DNA of 64,000 nt, taken from the NCBI GenBank assembly GCA_011316305.1, contig SAUG01000009.1:1-64000 (forward strand). The letters run 5' to 3'. The position numbers and the translations under genes are program-made. The notes beneath the pieces are model-generated. The model was not told where the DNA came from. It saw only the letters and a list, made by a program, of their open reading frames with translations, and ran no database searches. Below, piece by piece: positions 10,337-23,874 of this stretch. The first letter of the stretch is position 1; each line of letters starts with the position of its first letter. The stretch is from Rusavskia elegans (lineage: Eukaryota > Ascomycota > Lecanoromycetes > Teloschistales > Teloschistaceae).

Positions 10337-11840
10337 CGCTGGAAGCTTTTAGTTCTATAGTTAGACTAAGTATATAGATATCTTTTTTAGATCTCTATAG
10401 AAAAAGATTATTACTCAGATTATTAACTTTTAGTATATTCTAACAGAGTAAATAATTACTATTAAGTTTGCTAAAACTCTATATAAAAGTAAAATCGAAG
10501 GTTACAATATAGTATTTAGATTTAAACATCTAAAACCGTTTTAAATCTTAAATAATTCTCGTAAAAATCTATCAAATCCTTTTCGGAATATAATTAATTC
10601 CGGAATACTATCGACTATAATATATCTATAAATGTGTTTTCAAAAAATATTACGTATATTATAAAAGATTGTTTAACTTTCAAGTAACTTTAGGCCTTAT
10701 ATGCCTATCTATACGATATCTGTATCTTTATCTAAAACTTTCAATTACTATATTCGATCGAAATCTATATAAAGTTGTTTATATCTAGATTTGTTATTCT
10801 ATTTTAGTATTAAAACGATAAAAGAGTACTTTCGGTTTAGATTTTACTAAATTTTATATCGAATTTCATATATTAATTAGTTTTAGTATTCGTAAAACGT
10901 ATTTTAACTATCTAATTGCTATCCAGAATCTATATAAAACTTTTCGAAACTAGCGCGGTTATAAATTAATTAGCGCTCTAGTTGCTAGCCGTCTACTATA
11001 TATTTTCGTCTGCTATTTAATAGTACTATATTTTCAAATACTATTTTACTAATTTTATATTATCTAATATATAAATTATAAAATTTTACCTTTTATATTT
11101 TCTATTTCAATTTCTATTTAAAACTAGTTATAGCCGTTATTAATTTAGATAGTCGGAGATTTACTACGCGTATTAATAGAAACCTGGATCTATATATAGA
11201 TATATATATATATATATATCGAAGCATTTTACGAACTATTTAATCAATTTTAAATTTATATCGTCTATTTTAATTATAATAATAATCTATTCTACCTTAA
11301 ATCACGGGTACTATCCGATTTAAATATCGGATCTAAACGCTATTATATAAATAAATAATATCGATAGCTTTCGAAATTATAATATCTTTAACTATTTGTA
11401 GCTAGATAGCGATAATATATAAATATATATCGGGACTTATTCTATCTAGCCGTACTATTAAACTTACTACGGGATACTATAGTATTTCTAGAAGTAATAC
11501 TATTAAAACGCTGTAATCGTTAATAATCTGATAATTTATATTAATTTTCGAAGTAAAAATAAATATCTCTATATCTAGAATTATCTAGGCGGTATAATTA
11601 AAGATTTCGATCTTTTAATAAAGATTCGAACGATTTTAATAGACGTTTAATATACGTTCCTTTTATAAATAAAAAATATATTATAGATAAAGCTTTTAGT
11701 ACTTTAGTAATATTAAATATAACCGCAAATATATATATTCTATTACTAAATAGGTACTTTCTATCGCCGGGATTCTAGATATATATCTCTAGTTAGGCGA
11801 TATACGTTTTGAATACTTTAAATAAATTTATTTAATTAAT
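10337..11840 (+). pseudogene. End of pol and 3' frame of copia E
   Basis: This continues E after the A insertion. The PTEQ/TK end of RNase H is near 10430-10480. A TATATAAAA block lies at 10931-10939. From about 11110 the 3' frame appears: L-D-S-R-R-F-T near 11140, then V-L-S-I-A-G-I-L-D near 11760 and G-D-I-R-F-E-Y-F-K near 11800, in the same phase as in A, B and D. It is cut at about 11840 by a retroposon fragment and resumes at about 13014. Stops are RIP-type. Confidence 0.55.
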
Positions 11841-12170
11841 TTGTTTTGATTTTAGTACCCGGTAAACCAGTAGTTCGGTAAATAAATCAAGCGTTAGTAT
11901 ATCAGTATTAAATATACGGTAGTAGAACTTATATTCTAGTTTAATTAACGAAAATAATAGTTTTATAGAATTTTAATTTAAATTTACTTAGTAATATAAT
12001 ATATTCTTCTATCGATAATTTAACGTAGAAATTTTTATAGATAAATATTCCTTCGCAGTTATCGCTTTTTCTTCTTTTTCTTTTACCAGTAATACAAGCT
12101 ATATCTTCGTATATACTACGACTTACTAAAAGTCTTTATATACGTATTTTTTAAAAGCTATTAATAAAAA
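11841..12170 (+). mobile_element. Retroposon-like element, type 1, 5' fragment
   Basis: It begins with TTAATTTGTTTTGATTTTAG and resembles the first third of the full copy at 38561-39553, including the CCCGGTAAACCAGTAG region and the TCGCTTTTTCTTCTTTTTC stretch. The reading-frame part is missing, replaced by the tandem-repeat element. It interrupts the 3' frame of copia E. The 3' boundary is approximate. Confidence 0.65.
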
Positions 12171-12199
12171 TTAAACTATTTCTTATAATTTCTAAAGAC

Positions 12200-13013
12200 T
12201 TTAATTTAATTTTTTAATTAGTTCGAATCTCAACCTATAACGTCAGATATATATTACGTGTATACAGTAGAAAGCTGGAGGTATTGGATTTGGATAAGGT
12301 TTGGCGCCGGCCCAGTAGGGCTGGTAGGGCTGGTAGAGCTGTTAGAAATATTACTAATAACCCCCTTTTAAATATCTAATTACTTAACGTCTATTGGTCA
12401 GAATTTGATTATTTTTGTATCTTTCGAAAGCTTTAAATGAGCTTTTTAATTTGTACGACTTTTAGCCTATGACGTCAGCTGCGTATTGCGTGCATGTGGT
12501 AGGAAGTTAGCGCTGGATTTAGGTAAAGCTTGGCGTACTAATAACCCTATTTTGAATATCTAATTATTTTACGCCTATTAGTCAGAATTTAATTATTCTT
12601 GTATCGTTCGAAAGCTCTAAATAAGCCCCTTAATTCGTATAAATTTTGTCCTATAACGTCAGCTGCGCATTACGTGTATATAGTAGGAAGTTGCAGGTAC
12701 TAGATTTAGGTAAAGTTTGGCGCCGGCCTAGTAGAGCTGGTAGGGCTGCCAGTATCTATACGGTCGTAAAAGGTAAAAGTACTTTGTACGCCTGATTCTT
12801 AGACGCCTATTAGTTAAATAAATATATACTTTGAGTATATTTATAGAGTTTATTAAGCTCTTTAAATAGAATTAATTTACAGCTAATTATATTCGTTAAC
12901 GCAAAAGTTATTCTATACAGAAAAAATTACCACTAAAAAATTTAATTTTGATATTCGGTTACGTTACTGCAGTTCTGATAAAGCGGATAGTTATCAATGA
13001 TTCGAATTCCAGT
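12200..13013 (-). mobile_element. Palindrome/tandem-repeat element, copy 2
   Basis: On the reverse strand it begins with the terminus TACTGGAATTCGAATCATTG (right end, about 13013), then a unique lead with CTGCAGTAACGTAACCG, then about three tandem units of roughly 214 bp (12230-12770; the middle one is shortened). The palindrome is absent, so the far end is truncated near 12200. It lies in copia E, next to the retroposon fragment. It keeps more CpA/TpG than the surrounding copia DNA. Confidence 0.7.
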
Positions 13014-13241
13014 ATATATATTAATAGAAGTTCTAATTTTTTCTATTTGGACTTCGATTTTTTTATATACGTAGATCTGTTATAGAAGTTTTTTTCTATA
13101 TTTCGTCGTCTTCGTAATATATATCTATTGAAGAAACCATTTAATTTTTATCTATTTCGTCGTTATTATATTTAAATTACTTTTTCTTATATAACGAGTT
13201 TATTTAATTTTGACTTTCGATATATATATAGTATAATATTC

Positions 13242-13401
13242 GTACGTATTACGTATAATAGTTTTACTCAATCGTAAAAGGCGCTAGTACCGATCGGGTC
13301 TAGTAGTTCTAGGCGTTAAAGTCCTGCTATTTTCTTTTTAGTTTAGACGAAAATCTACTTTAGTAATTCAAGCTTAATATTTTATATATATGATTTCAAT
13401 A
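13242..13401 (+). repeat. 3' LTR of copia E, first bases lost
   Basis: It matches the 176-bp LTR from about its tenth base and ends TTTCAATA. The LTR start and the last bases before it appear deleted between two short CGTA repeats. It is followed by remains of a type 2 retroposon, so E was itself inserted in older repeat DNA. Confidence 0.8.
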
Positions 13402-13406
13402 CTATT

Positions 13407-14015
13407 ATTATATTTTTTGAAATTAGAAAAATATAATTTAAACCCGCTAAATTCGAGTTATTTAATAATATGGACTAAGTTTTAGATAGTCCGCCTATTA
13501 TAACAAACTCTAAATCTCGGAATCTATTAATTCTAATTATAATATTAAAGGTTCGTATTTCGAATCCGTCGAAACTATATAATATTAGCGATCGTATTAA
13601 ATTATCAATTAAAATTTTTATTTTACTAAAATCCGCATTGAAAGTCCAATTTATAATTAAGTTAGTAATCGTCGAATATTTAAATAAATTAAAAGATTTT
13701 TTAGATTCGAAGAAACCTATAGATAAAGATGAATTAATAAAAATAAAAAATAAATTAACTATTTAGTAAATGATCCTAAAAATTATACTAAAATTTTATT
13801 ATCGTATCTGTTTTAAACCAATAGAAGAAAACTATATAAAAGAAATAGTAATTAACTAGAAAATAAAATAGAAAAAAAACGATTAAATATATTACAAATT
13901 TTATTTAGTTATTTCTTTTAACTATAGAAATGATTTGTTATTTAAAAAAATTGTTATTTTGTTAATAAACTAGAATGATGAAATATATATATATATATAA
14001 TAACTAATTTTTAAT
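13407..14015 (+). mobile_element. Type 2 retroposon-like element, 3' part
   Basis: It is homologous to the second half of the element at 54807-55882. The piece contains a very decayed version of the reading frame (13412-13860) and the 3' part with a poly-TA run. It is much more mutated than the copies at 24481 and 54807. The 5' part was displaced by copia E, whose LTR ends at 13401. The end near 14015 is approximate. Confidence 0.6.
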
Positions 14016-15571
14016 TTCGAATAAAGATTTTATAAAAGTAATTTTTTATTATTTTAATTGGAAATACTAATAAATTTTTCTATTATAATCGAATATTCAA
14101 AATCTATATAATTAAATAGTAAATTTTTATATATAAAACAATCTTTACATTAACGATTATAACTAGCTATTTTTCATTTCTAGTTTAGATAACTCTATAT
14201 ATTTCTAAACAGTATATTAATAGCGTGCTAATAATTTATTATATATAATTATAAATAGCCAAAATCGACTCGTGAAAATATTATCGACGATATATTCGTT
14301 GTAATATAAAATAGTATATATTAATCGGATATTATAATATAAGAGACTATAGCTATAAACTCGTATTAAACGCAATAATCGTAAATAAACTATCTAGATT
14401 ATATTAATATAAAAGTTGAAAAAACTCTTTATTATATTAAAATATCTACTTGGAATTTATATAAAACTAACGGAATACTAGTTCGTTCCGTAGTTCTGAT
14501 ATAATAATAAAATTAAAGAAATAAATTTATATTATTTCAAACTAGAAAAATATTTACTATATATATATTAGAAATCTTTCCATCGCTTTTTCGACTCTTC
14601 TACTAATATTTATATTCTAACGCTTTTTAAGACCACGTTTCTTTTATATTCGAATATTCGTATATCTTTATATTGTTATATTATATATTATAAAACTTCT
14701 ATCTATTATTTCTAGAACTTTTATATTTTATTCGGTCCGATAGTTATTACCGCTAATATACAGATTTCCTCTATATATTATAACTTTTATAAATAAAATT
14801 ACTACGATAGAGTAATATTAATCTTTTTATATATTATATAAATATTTCTTATAGGCTAGTCGTATATTATCTAGCTCTAATTTTTCTAGAAAATAAAAAG
14901 TTCGAATCAGTTCCGCTACGAGAAAGATATATCTAATACTATTTATCTATATTTCGAAATCAACTAAATCCATTCTTTTTATTATAGATACGGTTTCTAT
15001 AAATAATAAGCAGTTTAATATTAAATTTTTTAAATATTTAAAGTAATAATTAGAATTAAAAACAGAAATCAATATAAATATTGTATATATTTTAATTATC
15101 CGATATTTACTATTATCAAAATTTTAAGACGTCTATCTATAATATATTAATTAGCTTTCTTTGGTTTAAATTTCAGAAATAGAAATGATATAAATTTTCT
15201 TTTTTTTTCGAATTATATTAATCGCTATATATAAATCTGCTATATTTCATTTATTTAATATTCGATCTATATTCAAATCTATTATTATATAAATCATTAT
15301 ATTTATCGTAATCTATAGATATATTAATATACCTGTAAATGAAAATTTAGGAATATTATTAAAACTCTAGTAAATATAAATACGGATAATAATAGAATAA
15401 TATACGAAAAAAAAGAAAAAAAAGAAAAAGAAACCTAATAGAAAATATAGATAGTTAATTAAAAAATATCGATAATTATTATTTTTTATTCATTATTATG
15501 GAATATTCCGATATAGAACATAGATAATACAGAAAATATTTAAAAGAATAAAAAATAAAAATAAAAGAGTA
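14016..15571. other. Unrecognised AT-rich, RIP-mutated DNA
   Basis: I see no match to the repeat families of this window, and no reading frame worth naming. Simple TA runs occur. The base pattern is as mutated as in the copia copies, so it is probably old repeat DNA. Confidence 0.5.
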
Positions 15572-15808
15572 GTGGATCGTCTCGGCCTAGCCCGATCGAT
15601 CGAAGGAAATTGAATTAATTAAAGTTAAATAGATTACGGTTTCCCTCTGGGTTTTAGTCCAGATCTAGCTCCTTCGGAAATCCTTAATTCGAGTTTTCGG
15701 TGAAATACTTGAATACTAAATAATTACGTAATCTAATCGAATTAGCGCCTCTAGCGTTAAATTCGTAAAAGACTAAAATCAAAAATCCGAATGATTAATC
15801 GCATATAC
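15572..15808 (+). mobile_element. SINE, 5'-truncated copy
   Basis: It carries only the body, from GGATCGTCTCGGCCTAGCCC to the TTAATCGCATATA tail; the tRNA-like head is missing. AAAAGAGTA flanks both sides (left ending about 15572, right from 15810), a short duplication. It is a good match to the bodies at 42334 and 49137. 5' truncation fits incomplete reverse transcription. Confidence 0.8.
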
Positions 15809-16448
15809 AAAAGAGTAAAAAAGGAAAAAAAAAGGAAAAGGTTAGAAAATAGATAAAAGAAAGAAAAGGATTTAGATAAATAGTTATAGAAAATATTCTA
15901 ATAGTTTTACCGATAATCTTTGAATTATAACTATTATATTTAGCTATTTATATATCGATAGCCGTCGTTTATCTAAAAATAGCCCGCCGGACTCTAGATA
16001 TATAGTAAATAGATAGCAATAATAAATTTCCGGGTCTGAATTTACGTATTCGAAAAAATATAATATATTATATTAATCCGAATAATTACGATAAATTTTA
16101 TATCGAATATTAATAATGGATTTTTAGATCGTTTCTTTTAATATTTATAATAGATATCTATAGTAGTCGAGAAATTGTATATTAAAACTGCGAAATAGTA
16201 TTTTAAATTAAAAAAATCTGATTTTTAGATTAGTTATACTATATCAACCTCGCAGATTTATAATATAGAAACTATCAAGTATTTTATAACCGTCGCTAAT
16301 AAATCTTATCGTCGCTATTATCCAATTTCTATATATCGTCTATTAGTTTATAATCTATATATTAATACTTTATATTATTCGTCGATAGTATATATATATA
16401 TATTTAAATTACTTTTTTTTAAAAATTTTATCTAATTTTCTAGTGATT
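15809..16448. other. Unrecognised AT-rich DNA
   Basis: This gap separates the SINE and copia B. It starts with an A-rich purine stretch (15809-15880). I see no gene and no named repeat. Confidence 0.5.
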
Positions 16449-16453
16449 TATCT

Positions 16454-16629
16454 TGTTGAAATCATATATATGGAACTTCAAGCTTGATTTACTAAGGTAG
16501 GCTTTCGCCTGAACTAAGTATACAAGAAGGAGGTGGCAGAGCCTTGGCGCCGTAAGCTACTAGGCCTGATCGGTACTAGCGCCCTTAGCGCCTTAGTACA
16601 GCTATTATATATAATACGTACTTCTATTA
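16454..16629 (-). repeat. 3' LTR of copia B
   Basis: Forward-strand TGTTGAAATC to TTCTATTA is the reverse complement of the LTR. The inner GCCTTGGCGCC part is preserved. Confidence 0.92.
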
Positions 16630-17640
16630 CTCCTATACGAATAATATACTATATATATACCGAAAGTAAAAATTAAACAGGCTCGCTATATACTCGCTAA
16701 AAAATCTATAGGAAAAAGAGTTTATATATAACGCGAGGATAAGGTTTAAAGAACTTCTATAGCGGATATATATTATAAGAAAGATAAAATAAAAAAAAAT
16801 AAGGCTTCTATAGCAGATCTACGTATATAAAATATAAAAATCGAAGTCTAAATAAAAAAGAATAGAATTCCTATAGTATTCTAAACCCTCTATAGTAGTA
16901 GTATACTTAGTAGAGTACTGGTATAGGTACTAGTTTATAATATAAATCTATTTAAAGTATTTAAAACAGATATTACCTAATTTAAAGGGTATATCTAGGG
17001 CCTTAGCGATCGAAAGTACCTATTTAATAGTAAGTTATAGGTACTAGCGGTCGTTATCTTCGCCGCTAAAATACTATAGGATATAAATATTATATTTTTT
17101 TTTATTTATTTAAAGAGTATATATTAAGCGCCTATTAGAATATTATAAGCCTTTATTAATATATTAAAGGTTATATCGCCTAGGTAGTCCTAGATATAGA
17201 AGTATTTACTATAGCTTCGAGAATTAATATAAGTTTTCGGATTATTAATAATTATAGCGCCTTAATAGTACTATTTTTAGAATTCCTATAGGATCCTATA
17301 ATTAATTTAGTAGTATAGCTAGATAGCGAAGACTCCGATATATATTTATATATTATCGCTATCTAGCTATAGGCGGCTAAAGATATTATAATCCTAAAAG
17401 CTATTAATATTATTTTTTACCTAATAGCGTTTAGATTCGAGGTTTAGATAGGATAGTACTCGAAAGTAAAAGTAGAATAGATTATTATTATAGTTTATAA
17501 AGGCGATATAAGTTCGAAAGTTATCGAATAGCTTATTAAAAACTTCGATATATATATAAAAATCGAGTTCTCTAGAAATATAGGCGGTAAAATTAAATCT
17601 TTAAAAACTATTTAAATTTATAATAGCTATAAATAGTATT
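16630..17640 (-). pseudogene. Decayed 3' reading frame of copia B
   Basis: Read on the reverse strand, one frame gives S-K-Y-F-Y-I, D-Y-L-G-D-I-T-F-N (about 17170), Y-F-S-G-E-D-N-D-R (about 17050), V-L-S-I-A-K-A-L-D-I-P-F (about 16995) and F-K-Y-F-K (about 16965). It goes on towards the LTR with E-G-L-E-Y-Y-R (about 16875) and an aromatic/hydrophobic stretch near 16790. Only TAA and TAG interrupt it; several correspond to likely Gln or Trp. The same phase holds in D, A and E. I do not recognise the protein. AT bias inflates Phe, Ile and Tyr, so a membrane segment cannot be claimed. Confidence 0.5.
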
Positions 17641-17814
17641 AAATAGAAGTATAGGATATAAGGAATCGAATAGTATAACTTATATATTAGACGGTATAGG
17701 ATTAGTAAAAATATATTCGAAAATATAGTAGTAGTAAATAGCAGGCGAAAATATATAGCGGGCGGCTAGCGGCTAGAGCGCTAATTATAGTATACCCGCG
17801 CTAGCTCCGAAAAA

Positions 17815-17823
17815 CCTTATATA
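17815..17823 (-). promoter_or_regulatory. Conserved TATATAAGG block ahead of the 3' frame (copia B)
   Basis: The reverse complement reads CTATATAAGG in the same GC-richer block as in A, C, D and E, about 180 bp before the 3' frame. It is a candidate TATA box; function is inferred. Confidence 0.35.
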
Positions 17824-18229
17824 GAGCCTAAATAACTACCAGGTAGCTAGAAATATTTTAACTAGTATTAAAACTAGTTAATATATTAAGTTTAATATAG
17901 AATTTAATAGAGTTTAGACTAAAGGTATATTTTTAGCGTTTTACTATTAAAATAGAAAAACGAATCCGGGTATAAATAACTATATATAGATTTCGATCGA
18001 ATATACTATCGGAAAGTATATAAGAGGTATAGCAATTTAAAAACGATATAGGTACTATATAGATAGACCTATAGGGCCTAGAATTACTTAAAGATTTAAC
18101 TATTCCCTTTAGTTTATATTATACTTTCCGAAGATAATACTTATAGGTATATAGTAATTACTAATACCCTAGAGTTAATTATATTCCGGAAGAGATTATT
18201 ATTAGAAGGATTCTTATAATTTAGATAGA

Positions 18230-21200
18230 TTATTACTATTATTATTTAAGGTTTAGAGTATTTTCGGGTCTTTAAGCCTAAGCGCTATATAGAAAGCCTC
18301 GGATTTACCTTTATCTAGAGCTTTAGTAAGCCTGTTAGTAACTATTTACTCCGTTGGAATATACTAAAAGTTAATAATTTTATTAGCGACCTTTTCCTAT
18401 AGGAACTTGATATAGATATTGGTTCTTAGCAAGAGTAATAGCGCCCTAATTATCGCCGTAGAAGGTTACCGTATCTAGAATAGTATTTGGATCCTGGTTA
18501 TTAATTAATAGCTAATTTAGGATATAACTTAACTAAATAGCCTCTTTAGTAGTTCTAGTTTCCTTATCTAATTCTACTTCGGCAGTTAATATAGCTATAG
18601 TAGCTTACCCTTTAGATAACTAGCTAATAGCGCCGGATCTAATATCGAAAATATACCTAGAAATAGAACGATAGGTTTTATAGTTATTTATTTAATCGGT
18701 ATCGGTATACCCCCGAAACTTCTATAAATCGCTTCTATAGATAAGAATAAAGTAAGCCGTTTTACGTAGGTATTTAGAGATTCTAGTAACAGCGTTCTAG
18801 TAGTAGTTTATAGGGTTAGATAAGTATCAGCTAATAATAGAAATAGTAAAAATAATATTAGAGCGGGTTCTAAATATAGTATATATTAAATAGCCGATAG
18901 TACTCTAATATTTATATTTTATCAGTAGAAAGTAGTCCTAATTAACGGGAACGGTTTCTAAATAAAGGCCGGAATCTATAGAAATAAAAATATTATTTTT
19001 ATAGATAATAAAGCTATAATCTTTTAGAATTTATTCGATATAGATAGTTTAGTTTAACTAAATAGTACGGAGTTCCCGGTTCCTAATAGTTTTTATACCG
19101 AAATAGAAATTAATAGGGCCTAGATCTAATATTTAAAAACGTTTATTTAGATATACCTTAATATTATCGAGGTCCTAATAACTAGCGCTATATAAAAGGA
19201 TAATATTAATATAAATACTAATAATAATTATACCGTTATAAAAGATACTATAATCGGATTCTAGAGATTTAAAGCCGATAATAGTAAAGAATTTAGTAAG
19301 ATAGCGGTACTAGACCTAAAGCGACTATTTAAAATTATAAAAGACCTTCCGAAGTTTATATATTATATTAGAATCGCCGAAGCTAGTAGAATATTATATA
19401 TAGATAATCTTATCGATATAACTATAGAGGAAGGCCGTTTTAATATCTATTTAATCGAGCTCTAGGCCGTAGGCGGTAGCTATAGTAAAAATAGCTTTAT
19501 ATAATATTAGTTTAATAATAGAAGTAAAGGTTTTATTAAAATCGATACCGGCTTTCTATTTAAAGCTATAAACGATCTAGCGAGTTTTAAAGTACGTAAT
19601 TTTATTATCGGTATCCTTTTTAATTTTATATACCTATTTACCCCCTAGAAGATATTTTATAGAAGGTAGTAATACCTTAGTATATAGTATCTACCTATCG
19701 TTTAATTCTAATAATACTAGTTCATTTTTTATAACTTTATACTATTTATTAGTATAGGGTAAATCTATAGCCTCCTTATATAACTAGAATTCGGAAAAGT
19801 CTAATATAGTATTTTTTCTTATAGTACTAATAAATATATAGACGTTTATAATTAGATATAGCGAGGAATAATTATAATTATCTAGTACCCGGAGTTTAGG
19901 GTAGTTATATAGGACTTTAATAAAGGATTAGGTAGTATAGTCGGTCTACGGGCGAGGTATAATAGTTTAAAGATAGGGCGGTAACTTATTAGAATCTAAT
20001 TCGGAGTTATTAATTTTAGTAATATAAGGTCTAGTAGGCAGGTTAGCCGGTAAAGGAATTTAACTATAGATAAAAAGAATCCGATAAAGTATCGGGAAAG
20101 CTATTAGTTTAGATATTAAAGGAAGATTATTAGATTATAGTTATAACCTCCTAGAATTAGATCCTTTATTAGTACGCTGTCGTTTCCGCGGGAGCTACTA
20201 TTAAAGTTTATTTTCTAATTCCTCTAACTCCTATAGATCTAATAGATCTAGGTTTTAACCTATTTCTTTAAATACTACGGAAGAGATATAGACGATTTTA
20301 TTCTAAAAATTAAATAGTTTATAGATAGTATCGCTAAAATAACCGACTAAAGTATATTTATAGCTTCAATTATAAAATTTCTAAACTTTCTTATTATATA
20401 TTAGATATACTACAGAACCTAGAACGCCGAATCGGCTTAAATCTAGGGGTTTATTATACTCTTTTTTATATAGAATTATACCTAATTTACTACTAGGTAA
20501 CCGGAAATATAAAAAAGTAGTAGCTTTAATAAATAGTAGCTAATATTTTTTACTAAAGCCGCTATAAACTAATATAGAATAGGCTTTATATATTTATATT
20601 TACCTAAAACGTTCAGAGGTACTATTCTATTATAGATTATTAGATATAGTAGGTTTCTATTAGATACCTTTATTAGTAAAGCTTTTAGATATAATATAGG
20701 GCCTAAATTCGTTATTACTATAAAAACGTTTAATAATAAAGACGCCTTTTTTATTATAGGCGCAGAAGTAGTTCTAGTATTCGAAGATTTCGAAGCCGTC
20801 TTTTATTTTAATTATATAGATACTATATTTCTAGGTATTATTATCTAGATAGGTAAAAATATATTAGCTCCTATTATATACTACTAGAACTTTACCTTCT
20901 CGAATAGATCCTATATAGTTAGTATAAACGAGGTCTATAGGACCGCTACCGGGGTAGATATAGTTCCTATAAAGCTATTTATATTACTTACCTAGAATAT
21001 AAGCTTTATAGAAATCGGATTTAGACTTAGAAACTTTAAATAGATCGATTTCTATAGATATATTTACTAGTTTATATAAATTCTAGTTACCTAGATATCT
21101 AAGCCGGGTATACTAGATACTTTCTACTTCTACTGATATTTTAGCGAGGGCCTTTAAAGCTATATCGGGTATTAATAAAAATAAGAACGAAAATAGAAAA

Positions 21201-23810
21201 AAAAAAAAATAGAAGAAGATTTTATAGGGCCGCGCTATATAGTATTAATATTTAATAGGAATAGACCTTCGTACGTATAGATAGTTAATATTAAGTCCGG
21301 AGTACTAAAATTAAAGCTAAAGCTAAAATCTTTAATAATTATTTTAATATCTATCTTCTAAATTTATAATATTAATAGTAAATTAGTACCGGATCTAGAA
21401 GTATAAAGGACGTTATAGAATTCTATAGGGCGGTATTTACTATTAATAAGGTAATTAAATACGATAGTACTTTTAGCGATTAATCGGAAGCTAATAGCGC
21501 TTTTAATACTAGTTATAGACTTACTTTAGATAGATTTTATAGTAGATTCGATAAAAAAGTACTACTAGAAAATAGTATAATAGTTATAAATATAGTCGAA
21601 TATCTAACTATTACTAAAATCTAGTTTATTTAATAAAGCCGATAAGGCTATAGAAACGAGAGTTATAAAGCTAAAATTAATAGGGGCCGGTACTACTATA
21701 ATAACGTTTAGTAACTTTTCGGATATAGTAGGTTTATTTTTAGATTTATTATCTTTACTATTTTTACTATCCTTTCCTTTACCGCCTTTATTTTTATTAC
21801 TACTATTACCTTTCTAGCGTTTACTGCCGCTATTCTTCTATTTATCTATTATCTAAACTTTCTTTAATTTAGAATATAGGCTATAGTAGGTATTTTTTAT
21901 ATAGCTATCTCGGTTATAGTAGAAATAGTAATCGACTTTAATAACTTATTTATTCGGATTATTTATAGATAGGAAGGCTTTAGTTCTAGTAGTAGTAGAT
22001 TTACTATTACTATATTAGCGATACTCCTTACTAATAATAGTATTAATAGTTTTATCTAAAGTAACTATTTTCTATTTTTACTTATCTTTATTACTAATAA
22101 TAATATTATTTTAGGTAAATAAAGTCTAGAAGTAGCTAAAAGCGGCTCTAAAGCTCTAAAAGAATTTTAAAATAAGAAAACTTTCTAAAATAATAATACC
22201 TATAGCTAGAATTTTATTAATAAGCTTATAAAATTTAGTTATATTAGCCTCTATATTCTTAAAAGAACTATTATAATAGAAGGTATCTAGCTAGGCGTCG
22301 AGTTCTATAAGTTTATCGGTACTATAAACTCTATATTATATCTAGAATTTATCTAGTATCTTTTTAGTATCTAATATAATATCTTTAATAAAGTTTTTAG
22401 CGTTAGTACTATAGGTCGTCTTAATTACTATATAGGTATATTCTATCCGTTCTTCTTTATAATTAGAAAGAGCCGGAAATAAAGGACCTTTAGTAATAGC
22501 TCGGAAGTTATTAAAAATAAAATAGGCTATAATAGCTTCCTCCTAATTCTTATAATCCGAGTAGGTTTCGAGCTTCGGGACTATATTAATAGGGTAGCTA
22601 GAATCCTCTAGCTTAGTATTATCTATAGTTAATATTATAGGGGTAGATATATCGCCAAGTTTAGTACTAGACTATAGAGTACCGCGAAGAGTAGTATCGT
22701 AGAAAAAGGAGTCTAAAAAAAGGCCTAGAAGCGAGTACCCGGGAGGTATAATAACTTCGAAACTAAATAAGTTACTCGGGCTTAGAGGTATCGGAAAGGG
22801 ACTAAAAACTATAAAAAAATCCGGGTCGTCTTCGGATATAATAGAGGGTAACTTTAATAGATAGTAATTAGAGTCTAGGCGTAGACGGCCCTAGATAGCG
22901 AAGTCGATTTACTATTAGTTATATAAGAGTCTATAGTCTTCGATAGAAAATTAGAAGTTATAGGTAGTTTAGTTTACCCGGAAGTTATTAGGTAATCTTT
23001 AAAAAAAATATTATTAAAAACTCTTAAGGTTATAAGGATTAATATAAGACCTTAATAATAATAATATAAAGGCAGATATAAGATTTAGAATAGGTTAGAT
23101 AAAGCTTCGAAAATTAAAATAATATAATAATAGTCCTTAGTAATAAGTAGGAAGTTTCGAGTTCTTATATTACTTAAGACTAGACGATATAGCTAGTAAA
23201 ACCGAAGGCTAGGCTCGATAGCTCTAGCTCTAGAGGCGAGGTAGTTAGTTTAGGAGTAGTAGAGGCTTACTTAAACCGTTAGGAGGTTAGGAAAGATATA
23301 ATAACTAGAAATATAATCTACTAGCTCTCTATTTTATAGAAATCCTAGCTTATACTAAGTTAGCTAGGTAGTCGCTTCCTATATTTATCTATAATAGCTA
23401 GCAGCTATAGGATATACGCCGATAACTATCGTTAGCTAGGCGGCAGGATATAAAACTAATAATTATAAAGATCTAATTTTAAAGGCCTAATTACCTTACC
23501 TAGTATAATATTTCTATAGTAATATATCTATATACAGTAAATTAGCAACTTAATAGTTCTATCTGAAAGCAAGGAGGTTAGTAGTTTAAGCGGCTAGAAG
23601 GGGTTATAAAGTAAGACGAAAAGGGTCTATTTAGCTATTTAAAATTTCGGTATTTACCGGGGTACTTATAGGTAGTAGTATAACTATAGACTTTGTTATT
23701 TACTATATTAGATACTTTATACGGTTTAATAATATATATCGGATCTATTAAAGGGTAGATAGGAAAAAAGATTCGATAAAAACGTAAAAAAGTTAAATAT
23801 AAAGATATAA
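18230..23810 (-). pseudogene. Decayed gag-pol of copia B
   Basis: Read on the reverse strand, the CCHC knuckle is near 21890-21935 with Cys and His changed to Tyr. The reverse transcriptase block L-D-stop-I-D-I-K-T-A-F lies near 19428-19462 and the YVDD site (Y-I-N-I) at 19199-19226. The RNase H end I-P-T-E-stop-I-V-T-N-R-L-T-K-A-L lies at 18305-18350. The order and spacing are those of Ty1/copia. Stops are TAG and TAA. The gag start is probably within 100 bp of the primer site but cannot be fixed. Confidence 0.88.
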
Positions 23811-23856
23811 TACTCGCGAATAACGATAATAACTATTATAAACTAACTCGGCTAGA

Positions 23857-23874
23857 GCTTCCGAGTTTATAACC
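23857..23874 (-). other. Putative primer-binding site of copia B
   Basis: The reverse complement is GGTTATAAACTCGGAAGC, directly next to the 5' LTR. It is the least changed of the four primer sites (it keeps GG at the start). Confidence 0.45.

Larger units (their letters stand above)
1241..13401 (+). mobile_element. Copia element E, 3' half, split by insertions
   Basis: E is the oldest copia copy visible. Its parts are 1241-1428 and 1823-1883 (RNase H region), 10332-11840 (end of pol, promoter-like block, 3' frame) and 13014-13401 (end of the 3' frame plus LTR). The parts join when the SINE (1429-1808), copia A (1884-10331), the retroposon piece (11841-12170) and the tandem-repeat element (12200-13013) are removed; the sequence on both sides of A reads continuously across the ATCTT duplication. 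The 5' half lies left of the window or was lost. It is heavily RIP-mutated. Confidence 0.8.
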
